64,000 bases of DNA from Euptelea pleiosperma (GCA_035048495.1 CM068544.1:14626138-14690137), one strand, 5' to 3'. Numbered from the stretch's first letter, positions 9,930 through 21,727 are shown. Notes: a model not told the origin generated them from the letters alone. Program-made: numbers and translations.

Positions 9930-11239
9930 ATAAAACGCGCATGGCTCATTTGGAACATAATCAAGTACAGATGATGTCACAGAGAGAGAGTCAGGCGTCA
10001 TTACTAGAGAGTCAAACTCATATGATAAGGGCGATGCAAGCACAGCTCGAGCAACTAACTCAATCGCAACATATGCCATCGCAATATATTCCATCACCAG
10101 GATCTGAGAAAGTAGCATTATGTGGTCGTCCTAACCCGGGTGATGGTTTATCGCAATCACGTGCGTATCAGAAGACTAGGGATGAGATGCCACCACAGGG
10201 CCCCAACTATAGAGCTAAAAAGGTACATACTTTGAACTTTAATTTATTTTATTAAATTCATTTGAATTATCTTATTAAGTTTTTAACTTTTTCGTTATAG
10301 GGAAAGACATGTAGGCTAGCACTACATACCCCTCGTAACATTGTTGCTGAGGGGTTTGTTTTAGATAGTACACCTAACCAAATAGTGCACTTATCCCATT
10401 GAGACTTGATAATTTTAGCGTGTCAATCAAAGTACCCATAGTGCCGGATGCCGAACTCCCACTACCAGTTCGTGATGTGTTTACTACAGTGGGAGATGCA
10501 GTTGGGAGCATTGTGACATGGCCTAAAGTATGGATGGTGTCTACAAACGCTGATCATGTAAACACATTTGTCAATTTTATCATATCTACTTGATTTAATA
10601 TATTCATGTATATATTGATTATAACTTTAATTTTGATTATAGGTACATGAGAATAGAAGTGAAATTGATAATTTCACTTTCATCAAAGAATTTTATGACC
10701 ATCTATGTGCACGTGACCCATCTTCCATATCCGTTGGTATTACTATCGGGTCGGAAGTATTTAGTGCACTAGAGGCAATTCAAATTGACTTTCTGGATGT
10801 ATCTTTGGTGTGAGAACTACAAGATGTGTCATCACAATACTTGACAATATATCAATGGTAAGATACTTTAGAGTTTCTTTTATCGATCTAAATTTCATAA
10901 ATATGATGATGGCATTCTAATTAATTTTTTTTTTTAATTTCTCGGTCACATCTACGAAATGTTAATTGAAAGGCATTTGGTTGATAAAATTATGATGATT
11001 AGTGCTCAAGCCATTAGTGCATGTATACGAGATGGGCAATTTGTGGAATATCTTGTTAATATATTTGCATCTACATACACCGATGGAAAGATTTTGATTG
11101 TTCCCATAAACATTTGGTAATTTTATTTTTGATTGTCATTAGATTTGATAATTAATTAATAACTTGTTGAATGTCTTGCTAATAACTTGATTGTTGTTTA
11201 TATATAGGGCACATTGGATTTTTGCACAATCACAAGTTA
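9930..11239 (+). pseudogene. CACTA second gene: Ulp1-like C48 protease frame, 3'-truncated
   Basis: Downstream of TNP2 a second set of exons continues on the same strand. A Gln-rich coiled-coil-like segment (9941-10222), a block with TCRLALHTPRNIVAEGFV (about 10308) and an SVSIKVPIVPDAELPLPV block (about 10420) resemble the plant transposon proteins that carry a C-terminal Ulp1-like domain. A GT-AG intron (11117-11207) joins INIW to AHWIF, which places the His-Trp pair expected at the catalytic His of C48 peptidases. Other likely introns are 10223-10300 and one ending near 10641. Stops interrupt the frame. It ends at about 11239, where LARD sequence begins, so the catalytic Asp and Cys regions are missing. 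Confidence 0.7.
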
Positions 11240-12326
11240 TGGAAACATGGGTTCATCATGATTGTTGCACAATCCAAGGGTGGTGGGGATGGGTAAGTCT
11301 AGGCTAATTGGGATCCTATAGTCAAGACACCAACTCAATGTTATGAATAACTTCTTCAGAGTCCCAGATAGAAATAACAGAGGTAGATGATTCCTCTAAG
11401 CTAAGTTTAGAAGTCGGTGCTTTGAAGGACACCGAAGATGGAGACTCATGCTCATCAATATTGTAGTCTGATCCTTTGTTTGTAGCAACAACAATTTCTT
11501 CTTGTAAAGTCTGGTACTGGGTCCAGTTGTGCGAATTCTCATTATGGACTGTGGCCATAGTATTCCCCTCTGGATAAGCCATAGGTAGGCTAGTGAAGTT
11601 GACTTCCTCTCTCTCTGATTCTAACTCACCTAGACGGTGTTCCAAGCTCTCCATGGAGTGATGTTGTTGGATGATATATTGAGAGAGGAGTTCTTCTAGA
11701 CTAGGTTTAGTAGCAGACTTTGGTTGTTCAACTAAAGGAAGCTGAGGTGCCAACTCTTGAATGTAGTCCGATTGAGTATGAAAGTTATAGGATTGGAGTG
11801 ACTCTAGGACTATCTGCTGACTCTGAAAATCCTGCGGGGTCCACTGTTGACAAAAATATTCAGTTTGTGGATCGAGCTGGTACTGCGACTGCGAGTACTG
11901 CCAATCATATTGTCCACAGGGTTGGTGAAACCCGGAATGATACATATCCTGTTGTAGTTGCTGTTGGGGAAAAGACTGTTGTTCCCTTCCATTGTCCGGA
12001 TAATATGTGTTATTGTAGGAGGTCTACAGCGGAGGTTCAAATGTACTAAAATTACAGATCTCTTCCTGGACATGAGAGAAATATCCCACAGATTTGGACT
12101 GATAAACAGGCTTCTGGACCGCAACATCAAGGGTGGAAACTGAGTTTCTCAAATCCTTAAGTAGGGATTTTAGCACTGGATCGCCCTGTGCTTCATGTCC
12201 CATCGAACTCTGTGAGACTGGAGTGTCATGACGACATTCAGGATTGGTATACCAGTGCTCAAAGTTATCTCCTAGATCTTCAAAGAAATTGTGGTAGGTC
12301 TCGAATAGAGGCCGTTCAACATCCAT
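11240..12326 (-). pseudogene. LARD gag-like ORF, copy D (truncated)
   Basis: The ATG at 12326 opens a frame homologous to the copy B ORF, beginning MDVERPLFETYHNFF. A TAG at 12024-12026 replaces the CAG found in copy B, the frame continues through 11945-11322, and a frameshift then degrades it before the deletion junction at about 11240. The product is Gln-rich in the middle and has an LEELLSQYIIQQ helix-like segment that resembles the C-terminal part of gag in Athila/Tat-type elements. It has no zinc knuckle and no protease motif. Function is inferred only. Confidence 0.7.
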
Positions 12327-13856
12327 CAGAGAGATGTGAGTCTCTCAGAGTAGGGAGATAGATTAGGTGGAAGAGAGCGGTGCGGTAGACTGACTCTCAG
12401 ATCGAATCAGTCTCGGGTTGGATCAAATCTAAACGGGCATATGCTTGTAAAAGCAAGCCCTAGAGTCGGTAAAAAATATGAGGACTACGAAACCGAATGA
12501 GCCTAGATGATGCACACAGAGCAACAGATAATCCTATTTCTAAACAATCAGGATAGTATTATGAATTATCTTGTTTAGTATAGGGATAGTGTAGATTATG
12601 ACAGTGGGCGGACCACTGGTTTATCTTCTATTACCGCCGGACTAACTTTTCACTCTTTAGGTTCTTACCAGGATACACTCTTCAAAGCAAATCCGCTAGT
12701 ACTAACTCAAGTTGACTGCAAGATAATCCGAAGCCTAGACAGACGTGTGGCACATCGTCTGACTTAAGTACGCCCCAGACTAACCGGATTTTTCAAGCAT
12801 GAAGATGAGTTTTCCCAGAAGAGGAGCTAGTGTTGGTTCGTGTTCCTAATCCGACACTAAGCTAATGTAACAGACAATCAAGGAAGCCACTTACGAGCTC
12901 GATATACTTGAGTAGTAGGGACCTATGGGTGTGTTAGATAACAGGGACCCGTACTCATGGACTTAATCGACTTGATCTTTGAAGGGGTCGCTTTATGTGG
13001 AGTTTTCCTCAAACACCGATCTAAGTGGGCTCTACTTCTTGATTGATTTTAATTTTTGGCTATGTGTGCACAAAAGCTGGAATGACGAGGTGAGTGATGA
13101 AATCCCACTAGTTTCAAGTTAGAGCTGGGTTTGCTCTTTATGTATTTTAGTACGGCCAAACCAAACAATTCGGATAAGTGTTGCAAAAGCAAATAAACAA
13201 TCGGCACAGTGTTTGCACAATGATCACGATCGCACTCAAGGCGAGGTATAGAAACTTACCTGCCCGTTGGCTACGCACGGGGTCTCCTCCGTGAGATAGG
13301 GAGGGGTATCCAAATGGACTTGGACCCGACTCCACCTCTTTGAGCTTCGCTCTCTACTCACTTGGTAAACGCATCCGCAATCACGTTAGTCCACAATGGT
13401 CTATGGTATGGAATTAGAAGGTATACCGCCTTTGGGGTTTCAAGAAACACACAATGATTTAGGGCAGGTATTGTGAATTAGTTCCAATTAGGGCTTGAAA
13501 TTCAACTTTAGCTATTCCTGAATTAGTGTTCGGAAATATCTACTTTTGAATTACCCAGAGTTGGAAACCTTCCAAAATGAATCAAATAACCAATGGTGAT
13601 CTAACTAGAAATAGCAGAATTGAAATCTGACCCTAATATTTTTTGTGTTTTGTAATTAATTAATTAATCTAGCAGTTATTCTAAAAGCAGAGAAAATAAA
13701 GTCCTAAGTTATTACAACTTTGCACTCGGCCGTCCGACACATTAAAATAATCAGTGAATAATGTGAAAAATAGAATAGAAAGTTTTCGATTTGGATCGGA
13801 TCTTCAGGATTAAGTAGCTTTCCGAATTCCTGTTCGTCTTTTTGCAATCCCGTCAA

Positions 13857-13875
13857 CCGAGCGGCAACGGCTCCA
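13857..13875 (-). other. Primer-binding site of copy D
   Basis: On the minus strand the site starts TGGAGCCGTTGCCG, two bases inside the LTR edge. It differs by one base from the TGGCGCCGTTGCCG of copy C, which complements the 3' end of plant tRNA-Asp. Confidence 0.7.
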
Positions 13876-13877
13876 TT

Positions 13878-15485
13878 TGAAAGTAGGATTTTCCCGCGTC
13901 GTTGGTTACGGAAACCCTAAAGTTCAACAATATTTGTAATTTCTCCGAATTGGTTCACTTAATCTGCAAACACGCAGACTTGCACAGTGGCTCGTGTCGG
14001 ATATCGTCCGCACTTGAGATTAGTTAGCACAATAAGAAATAAGAATAATCAGAAAATGCTCAGAATAAATGGAAGTGTGAGAATGGTGGAGGTTGATTTA
14101 AAATATGCTTGAGATTGTTGTTAAAACTATTAGAATAAAAAAACATAAGAGAAACGAGAATGAAAAACACAATAAATGAAAAAAACTTAAACTTGAATTT
14201 AAAACTTGTTCATTAAACTAAAAACAAACGCTTACAATACTTGTTCAAATGTTTTACAACGGAAATAACATTAAACCAAATTAATCTAGAAAGCCATTAA
14301 AATATTACCCTAGAAAGCATGTAAAGGTAGAGAGAAAAAGAAGAGAGAGAAAGAAGGTAGGAAGGTTAGAGAGATGAATTAAAGAAAAGCTTACCATTGA
14401 AGAGGTAGATGGTGCAACTTCGATTGGATCGACCTCAAAAGGATTGAGGATTATAGCCTTTGATTGTGGTGGATGGAATGGGCAGTAAGGAGACATTGCT
14501 GTTTGAAGCTTTGCACCTCGAGGTGGAGGCGTTAATGGTGAGCTCGCCGGAGAAGAAGTGTGAAGAAGAAGAGAAAGAAAGAAGAAAGAGAGGAAGAGAA
14601 AGGGGAGGGAACCAACCTAAGAAGGAGAGATCGTAGATCTCTTATAGACTTTTTTTTTTCTTTTTGCTTGTTGTAAAAATGATGACCGTTAGATATAGAG
14701 AGATCCAACGGTTGGGAATGGGTTAGTTAGATGAGAGAGAGAGTGACTAGGATAGAGAGATATGGGGGAGAGAAGAATCGGTCAAGTAAGACCAATTCTC
14801 TCTTGTTGTTGCAAATGGGCATGAGCATGGGTCATGGGTATGGGCATGGGTCATGGATCATGGGTCATGGGTCATGGGCTTAGGTCATGGGCCTATGTTA
14901 TGGGCCAAGATAGATAGATAAAGAGAGAAATATGAGAGAGGTGAGAGAAAAATATAAAAATAAAAACATTGGAGGGTCTTGAACCCTGGTCTTCTTTATT
15001 CTCTCTCGTCCACTCCACCAATAAGTCAAACTTATCCTTTGATGTCAATTGGTGTGGCCTTTAACACCTAAGTCCTTCTCTTGGTCTCCAGCTATTCTCT
15101 CTCTTAGTCCTTGTTCCTGCTCTACGATCCTTTAGCTTTGCCCATATATGTCTTCTATCTTTTTATCCTAACTTGTTGGCTCTTTAAGCTTTGATAGAAG
15201 TCTTCTGTGGTTGATCGTGGGCCCGCCAGTCCTCGAGAATCGCCCGATAGGGTCTTCTACAAGTGAAAAAGCTCGTAATGAGATTCAACTAAAATGGCTT
15301 GATACTGGACTATCCGAAATGTGTATATTTTATGCAAATAGTCAATTTTCGTCTAAAAAATGCATTCTACGCAATGGAAGAAACTCTTATATGGAAAAGT
15401 TGACAAAAAGACAAGTTTTACGTAGGAGAATGCGACATCGCTATAAGGATAATGGCTTAAAATAAGCACTTTTGAGCGAATATCA
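13878..15485 (-). repeat. 5' LTR of copy D (short type, 1608 bp)
   Basis: The boundaries are TGAAAGTAGG (13878) and GCGAATATCA (15485) in plus-strand order. It contains an A/B-box pair (14975-15028), a CATGGG minisatellite (about 14816-14898) and a minus-strand TATA-like box near 14645. Confidence 0.92.
14975..15028 (-). promoter_or_regulatory. tRNA-like A-box/B-box pair in LTR of copy D
   Basis: On the minus strand TGACTTATTGG (15028-15018) and GGTTCAAGACC (14985-14975) start 43 nt apart. The B box fits GGTTCRANNCC exactly, and a T run follows. Confidence 0.5.
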
Positions 15486-15870
15486 GGTGTGCGTGGATTC
15501 ATAGCATTGATTCAGAAGATGTGGAAGCATCGGCAGTAGGCCTTGGCTAAGGTTAGAAGCTGCATTTGCAACAGTGTTGCGTAGGTAACTTCTTTTTCGT
15601 TTAACTTTCCAGTTAGTGATACTTTCTGTTTGGACGTGGTCCCGTGGTTTTCGTTAGCTAAGGTTTCCACGTAAAAACTCTTTGTCTTGTAGATTTTGAT
15701 TGTTATTCTGCTAATTGTATTGATTAAATCAAATGACCCACCACTTCAAGTGAGCCTACAGTAAATGATTGCGAAAAATGAAGATTGTAAAGAATATGAC
15801 ATATTGTATTGGCTAAATTTCGTATGACAAAACACAAATGTAACTGGTCCTAGAGTGCATTATTAGTTAA
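15486..15870 (+). repeat. Fragment of an old copia-like LTR (U5 side)
   Basis: The segment around 15578-15730 (GTTGCGTAGGTAACTTC, GGACGTGGTCCC, then TTTCCACGTAAAAACTC) resembles 17920-18075 at roughly three-quarters identity by eye. It looks like the R/U5 end of a copia LTR. The left edge is cut by copy D. Confidence 0.5.
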
Positions 15871-16128
15871 GATTACAAATGTGTCAATGGTTGCAGCACT
15901 CAAGTACTGACTACAAAGATGAAGCTTGAAGACTTAAAAGATTGAAGACTAATTCATCTGAAGATTCATAACTTTGTTCGATTATCCAAATTCACACATA
16001 TAGGATGGTAAATGACTAAGAGACCCTAGAAATATGTGCTAGAACTTTTAAATACACTTAGAATTAATTCATTTAAAGCAAGTGAATCAGTTTCAGGGCC
16101 TTAAAGGCTTTTTATCTTGAAACAAGGT

Positions 16129-16208
16129 GCCCAATTGATTGGGAGACCCAGTCCAATCAATTGGACTTTGACCTCAATCGATTAGACCTATTGCCCAATT
16201 GATTAGAC
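16129..16208. repeat. CAATTGATTGG-type palindrome array in old LTR
   Basis: CCAATTGATTGG, TCCAATCAATTGGAC, CAATCGATTAGAC and CCAATTGATTAGAC follow one another within 80 bp. Short palindromes of this kind are typical of U3 regions of Sirevirus-like LTRs, and they parallel the GGTCGACCGG array in the Sirevirus LTRs here. Confidence 0.6.
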
Positions 16209-16321
16209 ATGCTCGATAATTAATTTCCTAACTCGAAAAGAGTCCTAATGGTACTCCAACATTTGCTACATTCATAAGTCTTGTTGCTTCCACTATATAT
16301 TAATAATTTAAGGTTGAAAAC

Positions 16322-17240
16322 TGATATTTGCTTAAAAGTTCATTATTTTCACTATTATTCTCTAAGTAGTATCTGACTCTTCTACGTAAAAATTTCATTT
16401 TTACACATTTTTTTAATGTAAGAGTTCTCCCCATTGCGTAGAACACACTTTTCTGATCAAAATGGTATATTTGCATGCACTCATATATATTTATTTGATC
16501 TACATGCAAAGCCTTTTTGATAGACACTCATTATATATACATTTTCTCTGACAGGAACCCTAATTAGATGATTCCTGGGATCTGGGAACCCATGATCAAC
16601 CACCAAAACTCAGTGTCAAAGCTTAAAGAGCCTACATGGCATGCCATCAAGGTACATGCCAAGATATTGGTTGAGTCAGAAGATCGCTATACTAGTTCAC
16701 AAGACCGAGTGAGTGGACCACATGGCACAAGTTGCTGAACCGATGAGGTGATTATCAAGTTGCAACAAAGTCAAATAAGAAGAAGCATTCAAAGGATGGA
16801 CCAAGGGTTGAATCACAAAGGTGGGACCAAGGTGGCTGAAGTGTTGATTTTCAAAAAGTGAGAACCAGGTGTTGGATTTCATGACACAGACAGAATGTGC
16901 CAGCTTGCTCAGTTGGTAGAACTTGTGGGCACTGATACATTAGACCAGGGTTCAAATCTCACCTTCAACCTTTTCTACTCTTTTACATATCTCTTTTCTT
17001 GTAAAAACTCTCAACCACTTTTTCCCATTCTACCCCTCACGCTCCTCTAAACCTCTCAAACCCCAATATCCTTTCTTTATCCACTCTACTCCCTCTCTAA
17101 TCCAAATGTCCTACTTTCCAAACCGTCCCTCTCATCCTTCACCCCATTTCTCCATGTTTTCCCTTTCTCTAACCTAAACCCCACGGGTTCCCCATTCCCA
17201 ACTCAAAAACCCGATCACCACATCTCCACCGTCTTTCTTT
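16322..17240 (+). repeat. Diverged relative of the LARD LTR
   Basis: It starts TGATATTTGCTTAAAAGTTC and follows the same order of motifs as the family LTR: the TACGTAAAA block, TTGCGTAGAACACACTTTTCTG (interrupted), ATATTTGCATGCA, then an A/B-box pair and a pyrimidine-rich tract. Many substitutions separate it from the other copies. The 3' end is unclear and no TSD could be defined. Confidence 0.65.
16906..16959 (+). promoter_or_regulatory. tRNA-like A-box/B-box pair, best-preserved A box
   Basis: TGCTCAGTTGG (16906-16916) followed by GTAGAA looks like a tRNA D arm. GGTTCAAATCT (16949-16959) is one base from a B box. Spacing is again 43 nt, and TTTT follows near 16972. A complete cloverleaf with acceptor stem is not convincing. 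Confidence 0.45.
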
Positions 17241-17299
17241 CTTTTGATCTCTCTACTAAAGATGAAGGGTAGGGGGAGGGGTATTTATAGTTGAAGGGG

Positions 17300-18245
17300 A
17301 GGGGTAGGGCGTGCTCGTGATTCAAGAAAACCCAAGGTCGATTGGTCATTTACCACCGGTTGCCTGGCCTGCCCAGGCGCCTGGTTCCTTAGACTGGTCG
17401 ATCGGTCATTTCGTACTGGTCCACCCGTCTTACAGTTTGACACATTTAGGGGTCCTGCCTGTGGGGGTTTCTTATGATAGGCTGGGGGGCTCCAATTATG
17501 TCTAAGTGGACTTCGTTGGGTTTTTCCCAAGTCCACTCCCAAGTCCATAGTTCTTGATCAATAGATATGATATAAATACCCAATGTTATTTTGGAATTGA
17601 CAACACATGGAGTATACTTATCACACCTTTATATCCAAATATAGATGTTAGAGACATAAGGTTGTGTTACTCAATTAAGTTTGAATCAATTGTGTGGAAT
17701 TGGGGTTGTACTGAATCCATCACTATTCGGGGCTAAATCGAATTGTGAAAAGAAGATAGGGTTCTACTGATCAAAGCGTAGGTTTGGGGCTACACCAAAC
17801 TGAAGACTGTTGAGGAGATTATATCGAAAGGACGTTGGTGGACTTGGGTGTGAAAGACAGAGGGCGTGGATGTACCATCAATGGACTTGAGTGATTCAAG
17901 TTGAAAGTTGTGAGAAAAGGTGTTGCGTGAGTAACTTCTTGTCTTTAGTTAACTTTTTTATAGTAATACTTTAACATCCGGACGTGGTCCCATAATTTTT
18001 TCTTGTGAAAAGTTTTCACCTAAAAACTCGCATGTGTTAGTTGATTGTTTACTCCTGCACTTCTGATTAGATTAAATCAAATGATTAAGAAATAATGTAT
18101 CTCTGATATATTAAATCTGAATTGGTTGAGTTAATAACTTGTTAGTGAATCAATCGTAACTAGGATTGTTATAGTGAGACCAGTAATTGAAATATGATGT
18201 TTATTGTTAGATAAAATTTTAAAATACCTATTCACCCCCCTCTAA
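17300..18245 (+). repeat. Old copia-like LTR (U3-R-U5 piece)
   Basis: It contains GTCGATTGGTC and GTCGATCGGTC motifs, a TATA-like GATATAAATACC (about 17570), a region resembling 15578-15730, and an end with TATTCACCCCCCTCTAAG that is common at copia LTR/internal junctions. Exact ends were not found. Confidence 0.5.
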
Positions 18246-18249
18246 GTAT

Positions 18250-19550
18250 CTTTGATTGAATTGGAAGAAACTTTCAAAGATAACTCCTTGTATTTTATTT
18301 TTATTTTTGTTTAGAACCTTTTTCGACCTTAGACCCATTTAATTGAGCCTAGGTGCCCAAATTTAGGACCTGATTAACCTGAGCATTAGTTGTTATCTAC
18401 TAGACCTAGGGGCTTGCTTTAAGCCTCTTCGAACCACCAAACTATCGAATCTAGTTGAACCTACACCATCTGATTGGTTGGCCCAACATAGACTACTTCC
18501 TTGGATCACCATATTATAATTATTAAATTTGGTCCATATTTACACCATCTGATTAGTTCAACCTAGACTATCTCTTTGTGCCACTTGAACTGGAGGCTTG
18601 ACCATGACTTCATCATTGTTGACTGCTCGATTGTAGACTAAGACTTGGTGCCTGGCCAAGACTAGGCATTGCGGAAATTCTTATAACAGATCATGCACAT
18701 ATCTCTAGGCACCAAACAAAAACCCTTGTAACAAATCAAGCATAGACGTAAAGCCCTAACACAGATCAACCACAAAGACTTGATTGAGTTTAGGCACAAA
18801 TTCACTTGACAACTAGCCTGGCAATCATAGCATTGGCTTCATTCGAGCTCCACCTCCAAGAGGAGGCTGCATGGGTACTGAGATATCTTACACGACTCTC
18901 GAGGACTGACCTCTGAGTTTACACGATTTCTCAAGACCGACCTTCTAAGGTCTACCCTCACATAATTCTTGAGGGCGACCTTTTATAGTCTATTCTAACA
19001 CGATTCTAACCTTCTATAGACCTCTCTAACATGATTCTCGAAGTTGACTTCCACTGATCTCTCTGACACATTTACCGAGGTCTACCTTAAACATTTTCTA
19101 AGGTGCGCATTTCCCAGTTATAATTTCTAAGGGCATATTAGCTTAGCAATACCCTCATCACACTATATCAGTAAATTGTTTATCTCCACTTTGGGATAAT
19201 CTCTTAGTAGAGGAAACCCTGTATTAGTGAAACTTCTTTTTTGGGAGAATCTTTTCATAAAGAAAACCTTCTACTTGTGCGACTTCTATTGTGAGTAGAA
19301 GAGGGTCTCCAGATTATCTATATATTGTACACCCTTAGCTTAGAGAAGGAGAGAGTACTAGATGAGAGAGGAAAGAAACATTTAACACTGCAACTATTCT
19401 AGTGGATTGTCCATCCCTTCAAAATCGACCTCTCTTTTCCTTTCTTTCTTGTTTTCCATTTCTCTTAGATTGCCCTATCCTATTGCTTGTCGTGTGCAAA
19501 GCTTAAGAAAAATCAACGGACGATATTGAATCTCGAATTTGCATGCCCAC
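18250..19550. other. Unidentified repeat-like sequence
   Basis: No coding potential seen. Two ACCATCTGATT(G/A)GTT blocks (about 18466 and 18543) are direct repeats. A short tandem array occupies 18890-19088, and a TATA-like CTATATATTGTAC lies at about 19318. This could be part of a degenerate LTR. Confidence 0.3.
18890..19088. repeat. Degenerate tandem repeat, about 6 units of 33-39 bp
   Basis: Units begin ACACGATTCTCGAGG-like and contain GACCTTCT-like motifs. They are diverged but aligned end to end. Confidence 0.55.
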
Positions 19551-19869
19551 ATGCTCCATTGTGTTTTTCTTCTTCTCTTCCACCGTCTTATCTACAATAT
19601 TATTGAAGATGGATTTCAATCTTGACCTTCGTTGAGAAAATAGTGTAGAAGAAGCAATCTCTAAAATTAATTAATTTCATTAGTTGGATGGAAAAAAGGC
19701 AACAATCCAAGTGTTTTAATTTCGGCCATCCATTGCAATTGAATATTGATGGCCCATATTAATTATATAAGCCACGTGCGTGGTTGGCGATTCGATGGTG
19801 AAAACATAAAGGCACATAATGTGGTGGAAGGCCACTTTTTTATATTTAAAATTTACAAGGGTACTTTAG

Positions 19870-20957
19870 ACCATGTTTTAAAAACTGACCGTTATATCGA
19901 AAACACTGTTATATGTAACACCACGACCCCATTACGTTATTTTGAAAATAAAGCTAAAATTCAAAAAACGGGCTTAGCGTTATAACAGCTGTTATAATGG
20001 AAATAACAGCCATTATTTTTTAACAGAAAACAATTTTTTTTTTCTTTATCGTTATGAAGGGTATTTTGAAAAGTAATATTCTGACCATTATATTTTGACT
20101 ATAGATGTGACCCGTTATAATGGTAATAAAAGGTGGTGTTATGTGCCTATTAAAATCTTGCCTTACACAACCTTCAAGGGAGTGGTTCAGTGGTAAGACA
20201 TAGCGACTTGGGTATGCTCCCCAAGGTCGTGAGTTTGAGATTGCTCCCCTTGAAGGACACCCTGCTGGGATTTATCCTGGAAGCACCTGGTGCGTGTCAA
20301 AGGGTTTGGTACGCATCCAGGGGATTTAGTCAGGTCTCAAAGAGATCCGGACACCGCCGTCACACACACAAAAAAAAATAAAAAAATTCTTGCGTTACAT
20401 ATGAAATTAGAGTAACGATCACTGAGCCACGTGACCTTCTAACATGAATCTAGGACAGTTGGATCCGGTCAAAGGAGGTGTTCCTATAGTTCGAAAATTC
20501 AGAGAGAATATATAACAGGATGTATTGCAAAAGAATGGGATTTGAACGGTGCTTTCATTCCCAATAAAAAATGGGAAATGTTAGTATCATCCCAAGGACT
20601 AGAACGTCCCCATTTATGTTTTTGGGAGTTTGTAGTCTGTTCATTGGGATTCCAACTGCAGACATTCAAACAAGATCAATTGGCTTGAACACATGGACGA
20701 TGCTAATACAGCCCATTGCAGTTATTTGAAATAACTGCCATTGTAACAGTAATGTGCCAACCCCCGTTATCTTATTTCTCGTTAAGACATCCCCAGGACC
20801 GAAAAAGCGGGATATCCATTATAATGACCTTTATTTTGAAACGGAAAAAAAAGGGTAAATACTAACCCACGGATATTGTGATTTTTTTTATGTGACTCTG
20901 TTACAACCTTCGTAGGAGTAACGTTAAGGGACCGTTATAAGGGACCATTTAAAACCT
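19870..20957. repeat. Possible non-autonomous DNA element with CCGTTATAACGG-type ends
   Basis: ATGTTTTAAAAACTGACCGTTAT at the left (with interruptions) resembles the reverse complement of ATAAGGGACCATTTAAAACC at the right, and the interior is rich in GTTATAA repeats. A SINE lies inside. A similar right-end sequence is at 23840-23885. Boundaries and class are uncertain. Confidence 0.3.
20168..20387 (+). mobile_element. tRNA-derived SINE with 12-bp TSD
   Basis: The 5' end carries a Pol III A box (GGTTCAGTGGTAAG, about 20185) and a B-box-like segment (GGTCGTGAGTTTGAGATT, about 20224). The body runs to a (CA)n/A-rich tail ending about 20387. The flanks TCTTGCCTTACA (20156-20167) and TCTTGCGTTACA (20388-20399) match at 11 of 12 bases. 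The 63-codon frame inside is not a gene. The element depends on LINE enzymes for movement. Confidence 0.85.
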
Positions 20958-21230
20958 TGAATTAAAACAATAATTTTTTTATAATAAAATTATGAGTGGC
21001 GCTTGCCCACGGATAACCGGACAAAAATATGTGCGATTGAGGCAGCAACTATTTTATCCTTTGCTGTTATTGTCCGTTACCGGTCCAGATCTGTTGAATC
21101 CAATGGTCAATGGCCTCAAATGCACAACATTTACCTAAAATTATTATCAAATGTAAAACTAATGCATGATGATGAGATATCTCACCTACCAAATGATTTG
21201 GTACTTTAATGAGTCGCCCCCTACATATTT
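20400..21230. other. Non-coding, no identified element
   Basis: Repeat-like AT-rich sequence with GTTATAA motifs up to about 20957. I see nothing recognisable after that. Confidence 0.3.
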
Positions 21231-21279
21231 ATTGTGGACGACTACCACTGTTTCCGAAGATTCTCCTTTCAAATCAAAC

Positions 21280-21720
21280 TAGGGGATCACTACGTGGCAG
21301 CATCTTACACATGGCATACTCTTAGCTAGGTCATCCGTATGGATCTTTCGTCCTTAGGTGGACCTACATACAATAACTTACCCTGATTAGTTATTTCTAT
21401 CTATTGGATTAGAGTCTTTTACATAGTTTATTCTTCCCGTGGATTTTGAGTATTATTTGGCCAGTGACAAAATGACACAACTATGCAACATAATAACATT
21501 CATGGCTCTTGAACCATGTGATCATTACTATTTTTAATAATGAGGTTTGTACGGACCATATTATGAGCCGTGGTGATGGACCATATTATGAGCCACGTGG
21601 TACACTCTTAGAGACCACTGATCGTATGGATGTTTTGCCCCTAGTTGAACCTACATCGTGAGGCACGCAACAATGGCCTTCTTCCATTAATAAGTTGAAT
21701 ACATAGATGGCCCGTCCATA
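21280..21720. repeat. Two half-copies of the fold-back MITE family
   Basis: Both carry the recurring arm motif (ATGAGCCACGTGG, a run like ACACTCTTAGAG, then TATGGATGTTT). One starts near 21280 and one near 21553, where the ACCATATTATGAGCC block is duplicated. Confidence 0.45.
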
Positions 21721-21727
21721 GAAAAGG

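Larger units (their letters stand above)
11240..15485 (-). mobile_element. LARD copy D, 5' half only (3' half deleted)
   Basis: From about 11240 the sequence matches copy B from about 33553 onward. It includes the gag-like ORF, the leader, a PBS (13857-13875) and a complete 5' LTR (13878-15485). The 3' part of the internal region and the 3' LTR are absent, and the left edge abuts the CACTA Ulp1-like frame. Deletion after insertion is the simplest explanation. The right flank resembles a copia LTR, so copy D may have inserted into that older LTR. Confidence 0.88.

Noticed and set aside
15211..15465. 84-86-codon frame conserved in several LTRs (also 30676-30936 and 40773-41027)
   Set aside because: It lies at the LTR edge, antisense to the element, and is open because the LTR copies are similar. 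No start context or domain supports a gene.
16895..16975. A functional tRNA gene
   Set aside because: A and B boxes are present, but I could not fold a convincing acceptor or anticodon stem. It is part of an LTR.
17311..17548. Overlapping frames on both strands near 17.3-17.5 kb
   Set aside because: They lie in an old LTR, and no domain or conservation is visible.
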